Assembly: GCF_040702995.1 (NCBI RefSeq)
Contig: NZ_CP159992.1
Coordinates: 2,567,501 to 2,631,500 of the forward strand
DNA: 64,000 bases
Direction: 5' to 3'
Origin: Paenibacillus sp. AN1007
GTDB taxonomy: Bacteria; Bacillota; Bacilli; Paenibacillales; Paenibacillaceae
Part shown: in pieces, positions 55,260 to 63,090 of the stretch
Layout of the letters: every line of letters begins with the position of its first letter
Numbering within the stretch: the stretch's first letter is position 1
Notes under the pieces: generated by a model
What the model was told of the DNA's origin: nothing
Databases searched by the model: none
Seen by the model: only the letters and a program-made list of their open reading frames with translations
Made by a program: the position numbers and the translations under genes

Positions 55260-55316
55260 ATTATAAAAAAAGCATTTGTTAGTCTTATAACAGAAATGTA
55301 TCAGTCTTGTAACGGA
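55260..55316 (-). promoter_or_regulatory. Lipoprotein promoter with direct repeats
   Basis: TATAAT (55265-55260 on the minus strand) lacks a good -35. Instead, two copies of AGTCTTRTAACRGA (55281-55294 and 55303-55316 on the plus strand) start 22 bases apart and cover that position, as expected for an activating OmpR-type response regulator. Confidence 0.55.
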
Positions 55317-55346
55317 ACTTATTAGGGCTTCCATATGGGAGAAAGC

Positions 55347-56774
55347 TTAAGCACGGGGCAGCACAATGGTCACTGTCGTGCCTTGTCCTAACTCACTTTC
55401 CACGTCGATATATCCATTGAACCGCTCGACGATCTCTTTACAAATGGACAGCCCGAGTCCTGAACCATTCGCTGTGCTTGCATTTTTCGCCCGGTAGAAG
55501 CGTTCCTGTACTCGCTCCAGTTCGTCACCCGCGATTCCGATGCCTTGGTCACCTATCTTTACAACAACCTCGCTTGACGTATGTTCCATCTGCACTTCAA
55601 TCGTAGAATGGCTGCCTGAATATTTGATAGCGTTATCCATAAGGTTGGCGATTGCATGGGATATGAGCATTGGATTGACATTCGCGTAGACTTTTGTCAG
55701 ATTTTCATCTGCCGGGTCTCCCTCCGCTTGTTTAACCGTGATCCTGATCTTTTTCTCCTTCGCCTTGGCTTCCATATTCGTGGCGACTTGCTGGATCAGC
55801 GAGTTCATTTCTGTCTTTTCGACTTCCAGTTCGCTTGAACCTGTCTTATCAAATCGGGATAACAACAACAGTTCATTGATCAAACGGGTGAGCCGATCCG
55901 ATTCCTGCAGCAGATGCGCATAGATTTTTTGCAGCTCTTCGTTCTCATTCTCCCCTTCGTACAAGTATTGAGAGAAACCACGAATCGCTGCCAGAGGTGT
56001 TTTTAATTCATGAGATACGTTGGAGACAAATTGTTTCTGGTATTGAATGTAATTATGAAGCTGCTGACCCATTTGATCTAACCCTTCCGCCAGCATGCCC
56101 AGCTCATCCTTGCGGTTCAGATGAACTCGGCGAAATTCTTGTTTGGAGAAACTTTGTGCGGCACCCAGGAGCACCTTAATCGGTTTGGTTGTATTGCGTG
56201 CAATCCACAGACTGGCTAACGTAATCAGCACAATGAATCCGCCTGCACCCGCAAATAAGACATAACGGATTTGATCCATGATCGCATAAAAGTACGAAAT
56301 GTCCTCTACGAACTCATACACATATGCATTTTCGTAAAATTGATTCTGAATGGGTGTTGCAAAATAAAGCAAATGGTCATCCGTTACAGTGTAGGCATAA
56401 CTTCCGCTCAGAGCTTTTTCAATATTTTTCTCGAAAATGTGTGGTTTGCCATCATTAATGATGATGCCATCTACAGCCAAACCGAGCAGCTGCTTGGAGC
56501 TGTCATAGATCCGCACTTCCTTGCCTGAAGCTTTCAGCTTCTCCAGTGCAAGTCTGACGATTTCTTTCGTCTGCGGCTCCCCTGATGATGATCGATGCTG
56601 TGCCAGCACCTCACGGAAGGACAACTCAGACAGATCCGCCTTCTCCATCATCTGTTTTTCAATGGTAATGAAGCTGTAGTAATCAATGGCTTTATTAATA
56701 GCAAATATGATAATGCCAAAGGACAGCACGGAGAAAAACAAATAGTTCAGCAGTAACCGGGTTGCGTACTTCAG
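55347..56774 (-). CDS. Sensor histidine kinase (OmpR-system partner)
   Basis: About 475 residues if the CTG at 56774 is used. Two membrane helices (LLLNYLFFSVLSFGIIIFAI and YVLFAGAGGFIVLITLASLWI) flank an extracellular domain of about 145 residues. HAMP follows, then the H-box FVSNVSHELKTPLAAIRGF, N-box ISHAIANLMDNAIKYSG, G1 GDQGIGIAGDELERV and G2 NGSGLGLSICKEIVERF. It phosphorylates the adjacent regulator. GGAGG lies 9 bases before CTG, which overlaps the regulator's stop codon (CTGA); a TTG at 56741 would cut into the first helix. CTG starts are rare, so this is noted separately. Confidence 0.85.
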   Translation of the reverse strand: MKYATRLLLNYLFFSVLSFGIIIFAINKAIDYYSFITIEKQMMEKADLSELSFREVLAQHRSSSGEPQTKEIVRLALEKLKASGKEVRIYDSSKQLLGLAVDGIIINDGKPHIFEKNIEKALSGSYAYTVTDDHLLYFATPIQNQFYENAYVYEFVEDISYFYAIMDQIRYVLFAGAGGFIVLITLASLWIARNTTKPIKVLLGAAQSFSKQEFRRVHLNRKDELGMLAEGLDQMGQQLHNYIQYQKQFVSNVSHELKTPLAAIRGFSQYLYEGENENEELQKIYAHLLQESDRLTRLINELLLLSRFDKTGSSELEVEKTEMNSLIQQVATNMEAKAKEKKIRITVKQAEGDPADENLTKVYANVNPMLISHAIANLMDNAIKYSGSHSTIEVQMEHTSSEVVVKIGDQGIGIAGDELERVQERFYRAKNASTANGSGLGLSICKEIVERFNGYIDVESELGQGTTVTIVLPRA

Positions 56775-57478
56775 GCCCCGCCACCTCCAAGCTGATAGCC
56801 GAACCCATAGATCGTTCGGACATATTTCGGTTCGTCCGCGTTATCCTCCAGTTTCTTCCGCAATCGCATGATGGTCATATCGACGCTGCGGCTATCCCCC
56901 ATAAAATCATATCCCCATCCGATCTGTAAGAGCTCATCCCGAGTATAGATTTTGTCAGGCCTTTTAAGTAAAGTTTCGAGAATTTTAAACTCTTTGGCTG
57001 TTAGGGAGACAGGCACATCGTTTTTCAGCACTCTTCGGCTTTCAAGATCAAATGTCAATTCTTCATGAACGATACGTGTCGTTTGCGATTCTGTCCCTTC
57101 ACCAGCTTCTACCTTGCTCTCGTTTCTTCTCAGAACCACTTTGATTCGAGCGAGCAATTCCCGATTGTCAAAGGGTTTGGTCATATAATCTTCCGCGCCA
57201 AGCTCTAGTCCGAGCACTTTATCTATAATCTCATTTTTGGCAGAGAGCATAATCACTGGAAGAGAACGTTTGCCCGTTATTTCCTTGCACAAGTCATATC
57301 CGGAGCAATCTGGCAGCATCAAATCAAGCAGCACCAGGTCGGGTTGAAATGATTCTAACAATTGCAGTCCGGTTTTGCCATCTTCTGCGGTTTTCACATC
57401 ATAATTTTCTCGCCGTAGTACAAGCTCAATCAAATCTCGAATGGCGACTTCGTCGTCAATGACAAGTATTTTCTTCAA
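56771..57478 (-). CDS. OmpR/PhoB-family response regulator
   Basis: 235 residues. Receiver with KKILVIDDEVAIRDL, DLVLLDLMLPDCSG (phospho-acceptor Asp) and EDYMTKPFDNRELLAR (Lys). Winged-helix C-domain with VSLTAKEFKILETLLKRPDKIYTRDELL and SVDMTIMRLRKKL. The start is TTG at 57478, with GGGG about 10 bases upstream. Its stop codon overlaps the first codon of the kinase gene by translational coupling. Candidate target sites lie upstream of the lipoprotein gene at 55281-55316. Confidence 0.9.
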   Translation of the reverse strand: MKKILVIDDEVAIRDLIELVLRRENYDVKTAEDGKTGLQLLESFQPDLVLLDLMLPDCSGYDLCKEITGKRSLPVIMLSAKNEIIDKVLGLELGAEDYMTKPFDNRELLARIKVVLRRNESKVEAGEGTESQTTRIVHEELTFDLESRRVLKNDVPVSLTAKEFKILETLLKRPDKIYTRDELLQIGWGYDFMGDSRSVDMTIMRLRKKLEDNADEPKYVRTIYGFGYQLGGGGA

Positions 57479-57635
57479 TGTCTGTACACCCCTTCTATCC
57501 TTGTTCCCCAGCCTGCATCCTAAGTACTCTCATCTTAGCACAGACCATTTAAACTCCTCCACCAACAGGAAGATGAGGTATATTCCACTGAGCCCGACAT
57601 AACTTGTAATAAACCCGAAGAAAGGAGAACAAACC

Positions 57636-57893
57636 ATGGATCTGCTCTGGGTACTTATTGTTGGTGGACTTATTGGCTGGTTAAGCGGCAGCTTGATTGG
57701 GCGGGATGTACCGGGCGGTGTACTTGGGAACATTGTTGCGGGTTTTATCGGTTCCTGGCTAGGAACGGAATTGCTTGGACCGAGGGGACCGGTGATTGGC
57801 GGATTTCATATCATTCCGGCGATCGTTGGCTCGATTATTGCGCTGCTCCTCTTTTTTGCTCTGGCACGCGGCGGAGCTTTCCGAAGACGTTAA
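57636..57893 (+). CDS. GlsB/YeaQ/YmgE-family small membrane protein
   Basis: 85 residues with three glycine-rich membrane helices: WVLIVGGLIGWLSGSLIG, GVLGNIVAGFIGSWLGTELL and FHIIPAIVGSIIALLLFFAL, ending in a basic tail. The glycine-zipper pattern is typical of the transglycosylase-associated/GlsB stress-response family, whose biochemical role is unsettled. AAGGAG lies about 8 bases before the ATG. Divergent from the two-component operon. Confidence 0.8.
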   Translation: MDLLWVLIVGGLIGWLSGSLIGRDVPGGVLGNIVAGFIGSWLGTELLGPRGPVIGGFHIIPAIVGSIIALLLFFALARGGAFRRR

Positions 57894-57938
57894 CCAAGAG
57901 AAGCGGAGATCGATCCCGTTGTTCAATAGAAAATCAAC

Positions 57939-57990
57939 AAAAGACCGACAGCATTCATCGTTTGCAGATGAGAGCCTCGGTCTTTTTTTT
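57939..57990. terminator. Bidirectional terminator between GlsB-like and hydrolase genes
   Basis: AAAGACCGA (57940-57948) and TCGGTCTTT (57977-57985) with a 28-base loop, T-runs on both strands. Confidence 0.75.
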
Positions 57991-57996
57991 ATTTCC

Positions 57997-58764
57997 TCAT
58001 GGTTTTATTGATTTTATCCATTCTTCCAATGCCTGAACAACCTGCTTAAGCTGTTCCTGTTCTGTGATCTTAGGTTCATTGTCTCCCTTCTGCATTCCGT
58101 AGGAGCCAAATTGACCATGGTTACCGCCTTCAATACTTACATATGTCGTGTCAATCGGAAGATTGGATTTGGCTTTTTCCCACGATTCCCAGTTCAGAAC
58201 ACCATCCTTGCTGCCCGTCATTTGCAGTGCGGACAAGTTCGTTCCGTCCAGTCTCCCGCCATCATCTGCATAAGAAGCCAGGAAAAAGACACCTTTGATC
58301 TGGTCTGTGTGTGCCGCAGCATATCTTGAAGCAAACACACCTCCTAATGAATGCCCACCAATAACAAAGCTTTCACCCGCATGTTCCGCGAGAAACGAAT
58401 CGGCCCGTTTCCCCCCGAACATCGCCAAGTTCAGCGGCATCTTTGTAATATATACACGATGTCCATGCTTCGCTAGTGCCCGTGCCATAGGCGCGTAACT
58501 TGCCGGCTCCACCAAACCTCCGGGATAGAACACAACATTCGGCTGTGAGATGTGCTGCCCTTTAGGTTCAAATTGATAACCGTTCTTCACTTCGCTGACA
58601 ACGACCTGATTGTCACTTTTCATTGCCGCTTCCGCTTGTTCCGATGGGCTGTAGGTTACCGATGCCAAGTAGGCAGACATTCCTGCAACCAGGGCAATAA
58701 TCACTACACTGGTCCATATCGCAATTTTTTTCCATCTGTTCTTACGCGCTGCTGTCCTTACCAT
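57997..58764 (-). CDS. Membrane-anchored alpha/beta hydrolase (hydrolase_5-like)
   Basis: 255 residues. One N-terminal membrane helix (IAIWTSVVIIALVAGMSAYLA) and an outward-facing alpha/beta hydrolase domain: VVFYPGGLVEPASYAPMARALA, nucleophile elbow VIGGHSLGGVFAS, then LQMTGSKDGVLNWESW (Asp) and EGGNHGQFGSYG (His). It is not closely related to the two other membrane hydrolases of the window. Divergent from a TetR gene with a palindrome in between, which suggests that TetR controls it. Confidence 0.82.
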   Translation of the reverse strand: MVRTAARKNRWKKIAIWTSVVIIALVAGMSAYLASVTYSPSEQAEAAMKSDNQVVVSEVKNGYQFEPKGQHISQPNVVFYPGGLVEPASYAPMARALAKHGHRVYITKMPLNLAMFGGKRADSFLAEHAGESFVIGGHSLGGVFASRYAAAHTDQIKGVFFLASYADDGGRLDGTNLSALQMTGSKDGVLNWESWEKAKSNLPIDTTYVSIEGGNHGQFGSYGMQKGDNEPKITEQEQLKQVVQALEEWIKSIKP

Positions 58765-58818
58765 AATTCTATTGCCCTACCTTTAAACGTATCATTTTTA
58801 ATTACAGAATTAATTATA

Positions 58819-58834
58819 TTTACTGGTAAGTAAA
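58819..58834. promoter_or_regulatory. Candidate TetR operator
   Basis: TTTACT-GGTA-AGTAAA is a 16-bp palindrome with perfect 6-bp arms, in the 138-base divergent interval between the hydrolase and the TetR gene. TetR-family repressors usually bind such sites between divergent genes. Confidence 0.6.
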
Positions 58835-58902
58835 ATTACAAGACTCTTTGCTTATATTTATGATTTGACATAAAATATTGTGGAAGGAGTGTGTACGAAT
58901 CT

Positions 58903-59538
58903 ATGCCAGAGCAAGTACCTAAACGTTTGCGCGGGAGACCCAAGCAGACGGACAATGACATTTCCATGCAGCAGACTATTATCTATACGGCATCCACCCT
59001 ATTTAAAGAATTTGGCTACGAGATGGTGACCCTTCAGCAGATCGGCAAGAAATGCGGCGTATCCAAACCAACCATATATTATCATTTCGCGGGCAAAGCG
59101 GATCTATTCGTGGCAGCCATGACAACGATGCTGCAGAACGTTAGAAAAATTACCGCGCATATGCTGGATGAGGCGGAACATCTGCGAGACGGGTTAATTC
59201 GATTAGCAGAAGCTCGTCTTGCCAATCCGCATGGTGAGATCGAAATGATGATGCGTGAAGCGGAGCCTTTTCTGGAGGAAGAACAGATTCATGCCATTCG
59301 TGAAGCAGAACATCAGATTCATGAGGTGTTAGCCTCGCATTTTAGAAAAGCCATGGATAAGAAAATCTTTCGTGAAGAAGAGCCGCTATTCTTGGCAGAA
59401 GCTTTTTCGACTCTAATGTTGATGGGGAACCGAGAACATGATCAGCAAAAATATGAGTCTCATCGCGTCCTAGCGGAGAAAATTGTACTTGTTTTTCTTA
59501 AGGGAGTAACGAGCTCTTCATCCTCGGATTTGATCTGA
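58903..59538 (+). CDS. TetR-family transcriptional regulator
   Basis: About 211 residues. The N-terminal helix-turn-helix is ASTLFKEFGYEMVTLQQIGKKCGVSKPTIYYHFAGKADLFVAAM, a textbook TetR DNA-binding domain. The rest is an all-helical ligand domain with a very acidic stretch (EPFLEEEQIHAIREAEHQ). The start is uncertain: AAGGAG is 13 bases before the ATG at 58903 and only 1 base before GTG at 58891. It probably represses itself and the divergent hydrolase gene. A terminator hairpin follows at 59595. Confidence 0.88.
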   Translation: MPEQVPKRLRGRPKQTDNDISMQQTIIYTASTLFKEFGYEMVTLQQIGKKCGVSKPTIYYHFAGKADLFVAAMTTMLQNVRKITAHMLDEAEHLRDGLIRLAEARLANPHGEIEMMMREAEPFLEEEQIHAIREAEHQIHEVLASHFRKAMDKKIFREEEPLFLAEAFSTLMLMGNREHDQQKYESHRVLAEKIVLVFLKGVTSSSSSDLI

Positions 59539-59594
59539 TGTTTAATTCTATAATTTTTCTCCTGTCTATTTCAGAATTTATTCATGCCAAAAAA

Positions 59595-59636
59595 AAGCTC
59601 GGTTGTTCGTTTTAAAGCGAACAACCGGGCTTTTTG
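59595..59636. terminator. Bidirectional terminator between TetR and ABC permease genes
   Basis: AAGCTCGGTTGTTCG (59595-59609) and CGAACAACCGGGCTT (59618-59632) pair with one G-T; A/T tracts flank both sides. Confidence 0.8.
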
Positions 59637-59641
59637 ACGCG

Positions 59642-62293
59642 TTAATTTTCCCCGCGCAAACCATCTGTAATCTGGATTCGTTCAAGACGTCTAAGCGGCC
59701 AGTAGGAGGCTAAGAGTGTGGCTGCGATAGCACCCAAGCTGCTAGTGAGAATGCTGCTCCAAGGCATAACCCATTCGATCTGCACAGCATTCCTCATCAG
59801 ATAAGATACACCGTAGCTCAAGGCTGTACCGAGAAGACTTCCGTACACAGCTGCAAATACGCCATAGAACACACCCTCAAGCAAAACCATTTTGCGAATT
59901 TCCTTTTGCGTCATACCAATCGCTTTTAATACGGCGAACTCCTTCGTTCGCAGAATAAGATTCGTACTCACCGTATTCAAAATATTCAGAAACGCAATAG
60001 CTGCAATGACACCTATGAAGCCGTACAGGAATATATTTAACGTCATCGCATCGTTGCGAGCTTGTTTCATTTCCTCTACCCGATCACGGTAACTATACCC
60101 TGCATCCTGCTGCACAAGACTTTTGAAATAACCCACAATTGCCCCGTTATCTGTCTCAGGATTGGCTTGAAGTAATATTCTGTCATAAGCATTATCACTC
60201 GTGATGTTTTCAATCACCTTTGGTGTCGTTATCATTTGAATAATAGCACTTTCGGTGTATTCACCAGAAAGAGGACCTTGATCTGCGGTTCCGACAACAG
60301 TAACCGTTTTGTAAGGCTGATTGTCATTCATTGAGCGAACTTTAATTTTATCCCCAACCTTGAAACGGGTCTGGTCAATGATCATGTTAGTTCCTTTTTC
60401 GGTGGTCATGCTGATTTTCTGGATAACAATGACACCATTTTCATCGTTCATTTGGCTTGCATCAATGCTTCCGGAGGTGAGTTTGGGACGAAGCTCCTGA
60501 AGTCCGTTTATACCGTAAGACATGAGAAAGTTGTTATCCGTCCGATATCCGTTCTCCATTTCAACACTGTACATTTCTTTCTGCTGCTGGTAGTAATTCG
60601 GATTCAATTTTTCTTTCGGAATGATCGCTTGGAGCTGATGATTGTAGAAAGAATAAGCCTGTTTAACTCCATCAAGTGTAGCCAGCTTGTTATATACCGA
60701 ATTAGGGATACGTTTACTCATACCCTGATAGTCCAAAGAGTAAGAGTAATTGATACCTGATGCAGAGGTTGTACCCAGAACGTTCACCAAGCCGCTAAAC
60801 ACAATGTACATGACCATGCTGATAATCATTGAAAAAGCCGTAATGCGAAATCTCTTTCGGTTCCGCCGAATATTTCGACTGGCAAACCGCCCTTCGAATC
60901 CAAGCCATTTGCTTCCGGCAAAGGACAAGCGTTTGACATCCCCCTGCTCTACCACCGTGCTGCCTGAGGTTTTCAGTGCTTCAAGTGGTGAGATGCTGGA
61001 TGCCAGCTTGGCCGGACCCAGCGCTGACACATAGACAACAATCAGTCCTAAACCGGCAGCCGCAAGTAGAATAGGCACTGAAATAATCATGTGCATATCG
61101 TTCAGAAAACCTAATGTCAGCAAACTGATGTTATAGAATAACACTTTCATCAAAATGGTTCCTGTAAATAAACCGATCGGAATGGCAATCAGACTAAGCA
61201 CAGTCGCTTCTTTGAATACAATTCTGCGAATCTGAGCGGGTGCTGCACCGAGACAGCGCAGCATGCCAAACTGAGAGATGCGTTCGAGCACTGAAATATG
61301 AAACGTATTGTAAATTACTGCGCTTGTGCATCCCATAATGATAAGAACAATGGCTGCCAATGCATAAATTGAACTTTGGTTAACGTTGGAATAGGTGCTT
61401 TTGCCAAAGAGTTTGAGCAATTCATTGTTGTATTCAATGCGTACATTCTTTATAACGGTTTCCCGGTTCAGCTCCTGAGCGGAACCTTGATCAACATTCC
61501 CCAAACCCGATGAAGACAGAATGGCTTCGCTCTTCTCCTTTATATTGTCCATCGATTTCATGGTCGCATAGATAAAAAAATTCTGAGACGGATCGATTTT
61601 TTGATGATCATCATACGTAATCGCTGAATAGATAAAAGTGGATGACCACGTTACATTTTTGGCTGTTTTCATCACCCCGACGACGGTATATTGCTGTTTC
61701 ATGCGTGGTTTGAATTTCTCATCCAGGTCCCACCCATAATCACCAACGGAGTTCGCACTCTTCACCTTTCCTGTGGAAGCTTCGAGCCGATCTCCCAGGT
61801 TTAGCGTTATCTTATCTCCAATTGCTGGTTTCGAAGCGAACGTATTCAGGCTCCAGGATGACAGGATGATTTCGTTAGGCTTTTGCGGCAAACGTCCACT
61901 CTCTAACTGAACTTGAAGCTTGGACATGGCTTGCGCGTCGTATCCTTTCACATTCAAATAACGATACGGTGCAGCAAACGGGTTTTCGTTTTTCTCCTTT
62001 TCACTCGTTGAACTTATGATGGCATAACCAATACGATGAATGACTCCCGCACTGCCTATGGTGGCTTGATTCACGATGCGAGGCACGTCTTTGCCCGGAA
62101 CTCCATTGAAGGACACCTCATAATCTCCGTAATCTTGAATCGTCTGACGTACCAGTTTGTCCTGATAACTCATCGCTAGTGTGCCGACAGCCGTAAGCAG
62201 CGTTACGGATAGAATGATGCCAACAATGGTGAGAATGGATCTTTTTTTCTGTCCAAGCAAATATTTCTTCGTGAGCTCCGTATACTTACGCAT
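59642..62293 (-). CDS. ABC transporter permease with two FtsX domains
   Basis: About 883 residues. An N-terminal helix (ILTIVGIILSVTLLTAVGTLAM) is followed by a large extracellular domain, an FtsX block of three helices (about 310-430; IYALAAIVLIIMGCTSAVIYNTF), a second helix at about 490 (FRITAFSMIISMVMYIVFSGLV), another extracellular domain and a terminal FtsX block (about 770-880; FLYGFIGVIAAIAFLNILNTVSTN, LASYWPLRRLERIQI). The design is MacB/YtrF-like, not the classical ten-helix BceB. It works with the ATPase encoded just upstream, whose last codons it overlaps by 8 bases. Likely roles are sensing/export of peptides or lipids at the envelope. Confidence 0.85.
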   Translation of the reverse strand: MRKYTELTKKYLLGQKKRSILTIVGIILSVTLLTAVGTLAMSYQDKLVRQTIQDYGDYEVSFNGVPGKDVPRIVNQATIGSAGVIHRIGYAIISSTSEKEKNENPFAAPYRYLNVKGYDAQAMSKLQVQLESGRLPQKPNEIILSSWSLNTFASKPAIGDKITLNLGDRLEASTGKVKSANSVGDYGWDLDEKFKPRMKQQYTVVGVMKTAKNVTWSSTFIYSAITYDDHQKIDPSQNFFIYATMKSMDNIKEKSEAILSSSGLGNVDQGSAQELNRETVIKNVRIEYNNELLKLFGKSTYSNVNQSSIYALAAIVLIIMGCTSAVIYNTFHISVLERISQFGMLRCLGAAPAQIRRIVFKEATVLSLIAIPIGLFTGTILMKVLFYNISLLTLGFLNDMHMIISVPILLAAAGLGLIVVYVSALGPAKLASSISPLEALKTSGSTVVEQGDVKRLSFAGSKWLGFEGRFASRNIRRNRKRFRITAFSMIISMVMYIVFSGLVNVLGTTSASGINYSYSLDYQGMSKRIPNSVYNKLATLDGVKQAYSFYNHQLQAIIPKEKLNPNYYQQQKEMYSVEMENGYRTDNNFLMSYGINGLQELRPKLTSGSIDASQMNDENGVIVIQKISMTTEKGTNMIIDQTRFKVGDKIKVRSMNDNQPYKTVTVVGTADQGPLSGEYTESAIIQMITTPKVIENITSDNAYDRILLQANPETDNGAIVGYFKSLVQQDAGYSYRDRVEEMKQARNDAMTLNIFLYGFIGVIAAIAFLNILNTVSTNLILRTKEFAVLKAIGMTQKEIRKMVLLEGVFYGVFAAVYGSLLGTALSYGVSYLMRNAVQIEWVMPWSSILTSSLGAIAATLLASYWPLRRLERIQITDGLRGEN

Positions 62294-62978
62294 CGTGCTG
62301 TCCCTCAAGCTGCTGATCGAAAAGAACCCCGTCTTTAATGTTCACAATACGGTCCGCTCTCCGGGCTGCATCGGAATCATGTGTAATCATAATCAAGGTT
62401 TGATTGTACTTTCGAACCGAATAGGTGAGCAAATCTACAATTTCCTTGCTGTTTTTGCTATCCAGATTTCCCGTCGGTTCGTCAGCCAGAATGATGGAAG
62501 GTTTGTTAATCAACGCCCGTCCGATAGCTGTGCGCTGCTGCTGCCCACCCGATAGCTGGTTAGGGAGATGATGCTTTCTGTCTTTTAGGCCGAGTACATT
62601 CATTAATTCGTCTGCATAGTCTTCATCGGCTTGACGATGATCGAGCAGCATAGGCAGTTTAATATTTTCCTCTGCGCTTAGAACCGGAATCAGATTATAG
62701 GCCTGGAAAATGAAACCGACCTTTCGTCTTCTGAAGATTGCTAAATCCGTCTCGTTTAGAGAATATAGATCTGTCCCATCAATATTAACTTGTCCACTGG
62801 TTGGGCGATCCACACCTCCAAGCAGATGCAGTAACGAACTCTTTCCCGAACCGCTGGCACCAACAATAGCAACAAATTCACCCTGTTGAACCGTTAAGTT
62901 AATATCTTTCAGGGCATCGACTTTGGCGTCATTGCTTCCATATGTTTTACATAAGTCATTCGTTTTTAAAATTTCCAA
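62286..62978 (-). CDS. ABC transporter ATPase (MacB/LolD/BceA-like)
   Basis: About 230 residues. Walker [11 protein letters not shown]-loop [17 protein letters not shown], signature LSGGQQQR, Walker [14 protein letters not shown] and the H-loop MITHD are all present. Residues [15 protein letters not shown] are typical of the MacB-group ATPases paired with FtsX-type permeases. The TTG at 62978 has AAGGAGG 8 bases upstream; the frame upstream lacks other support. A row of AAGCTT-containing repeats lies just upstream of its TATAAT. Confidence 0.92.
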   Translation of the reverse strand: MEILKTNDLCKTYGSNDAKVDALKDINLTVQQGEFVAIVGASGSGKSSLLHLLGGVDRPTSGQVNIDGTDLYSLNETDLAIFRRRKVGFIFQAYNLIPVLSAEENIKLPMLLDHRQADEDYADELMNVLGLKDRKHHLPNQLSGGQQQRTAIGRALINKPSIILADEPTGNLDSKNSKEIVDLLTYSVRKYNQTLIMITHDSDAARRADRIVNIKDGVLFDQQLEGQHDA

Positions 62979-63028
62979 AGCATGTGCCTCCTTCAAGAGC
63001 TTGAACAATTGATGTATTCATATGGGTT

Positions 63029-63088
63029 ATTATAAGCTTGGAAGCTTACGTTAAAGTGAAGAGGAAGCTTACGTTATTGTAAGCTTCC
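63029..63088 (-). promoter_or_regulatory. ABC operon promoter with an array of AAGCTTA repeats
   Basis: TATAAT (63034-63029, minus strand) lacks a -35. Upstream are four copies in pairs: TAAGCTT/AAGCTTA (63033-63048) and AAGCTTA (63065-63071)/TAAGCTT (63080-63086). The longer unit GGAAGCTTACGTTA occurs at 63040 and 63063. The second pair also makes a 12-bp-armed hairpin just after the kinase stop codon. Likely the binding site of the cognate response regulator. Confidence 0.6.
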
Positions 63089-63090
63089 TC

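Noticed and set aside
63059..63090. Ordinary terminator after the kinase gene
   Set aside because: The perfect hairpin has only a weak T-tail on the minus strand and its arms are part of a repeat array at the ABC promoter, so operator function is preferred.
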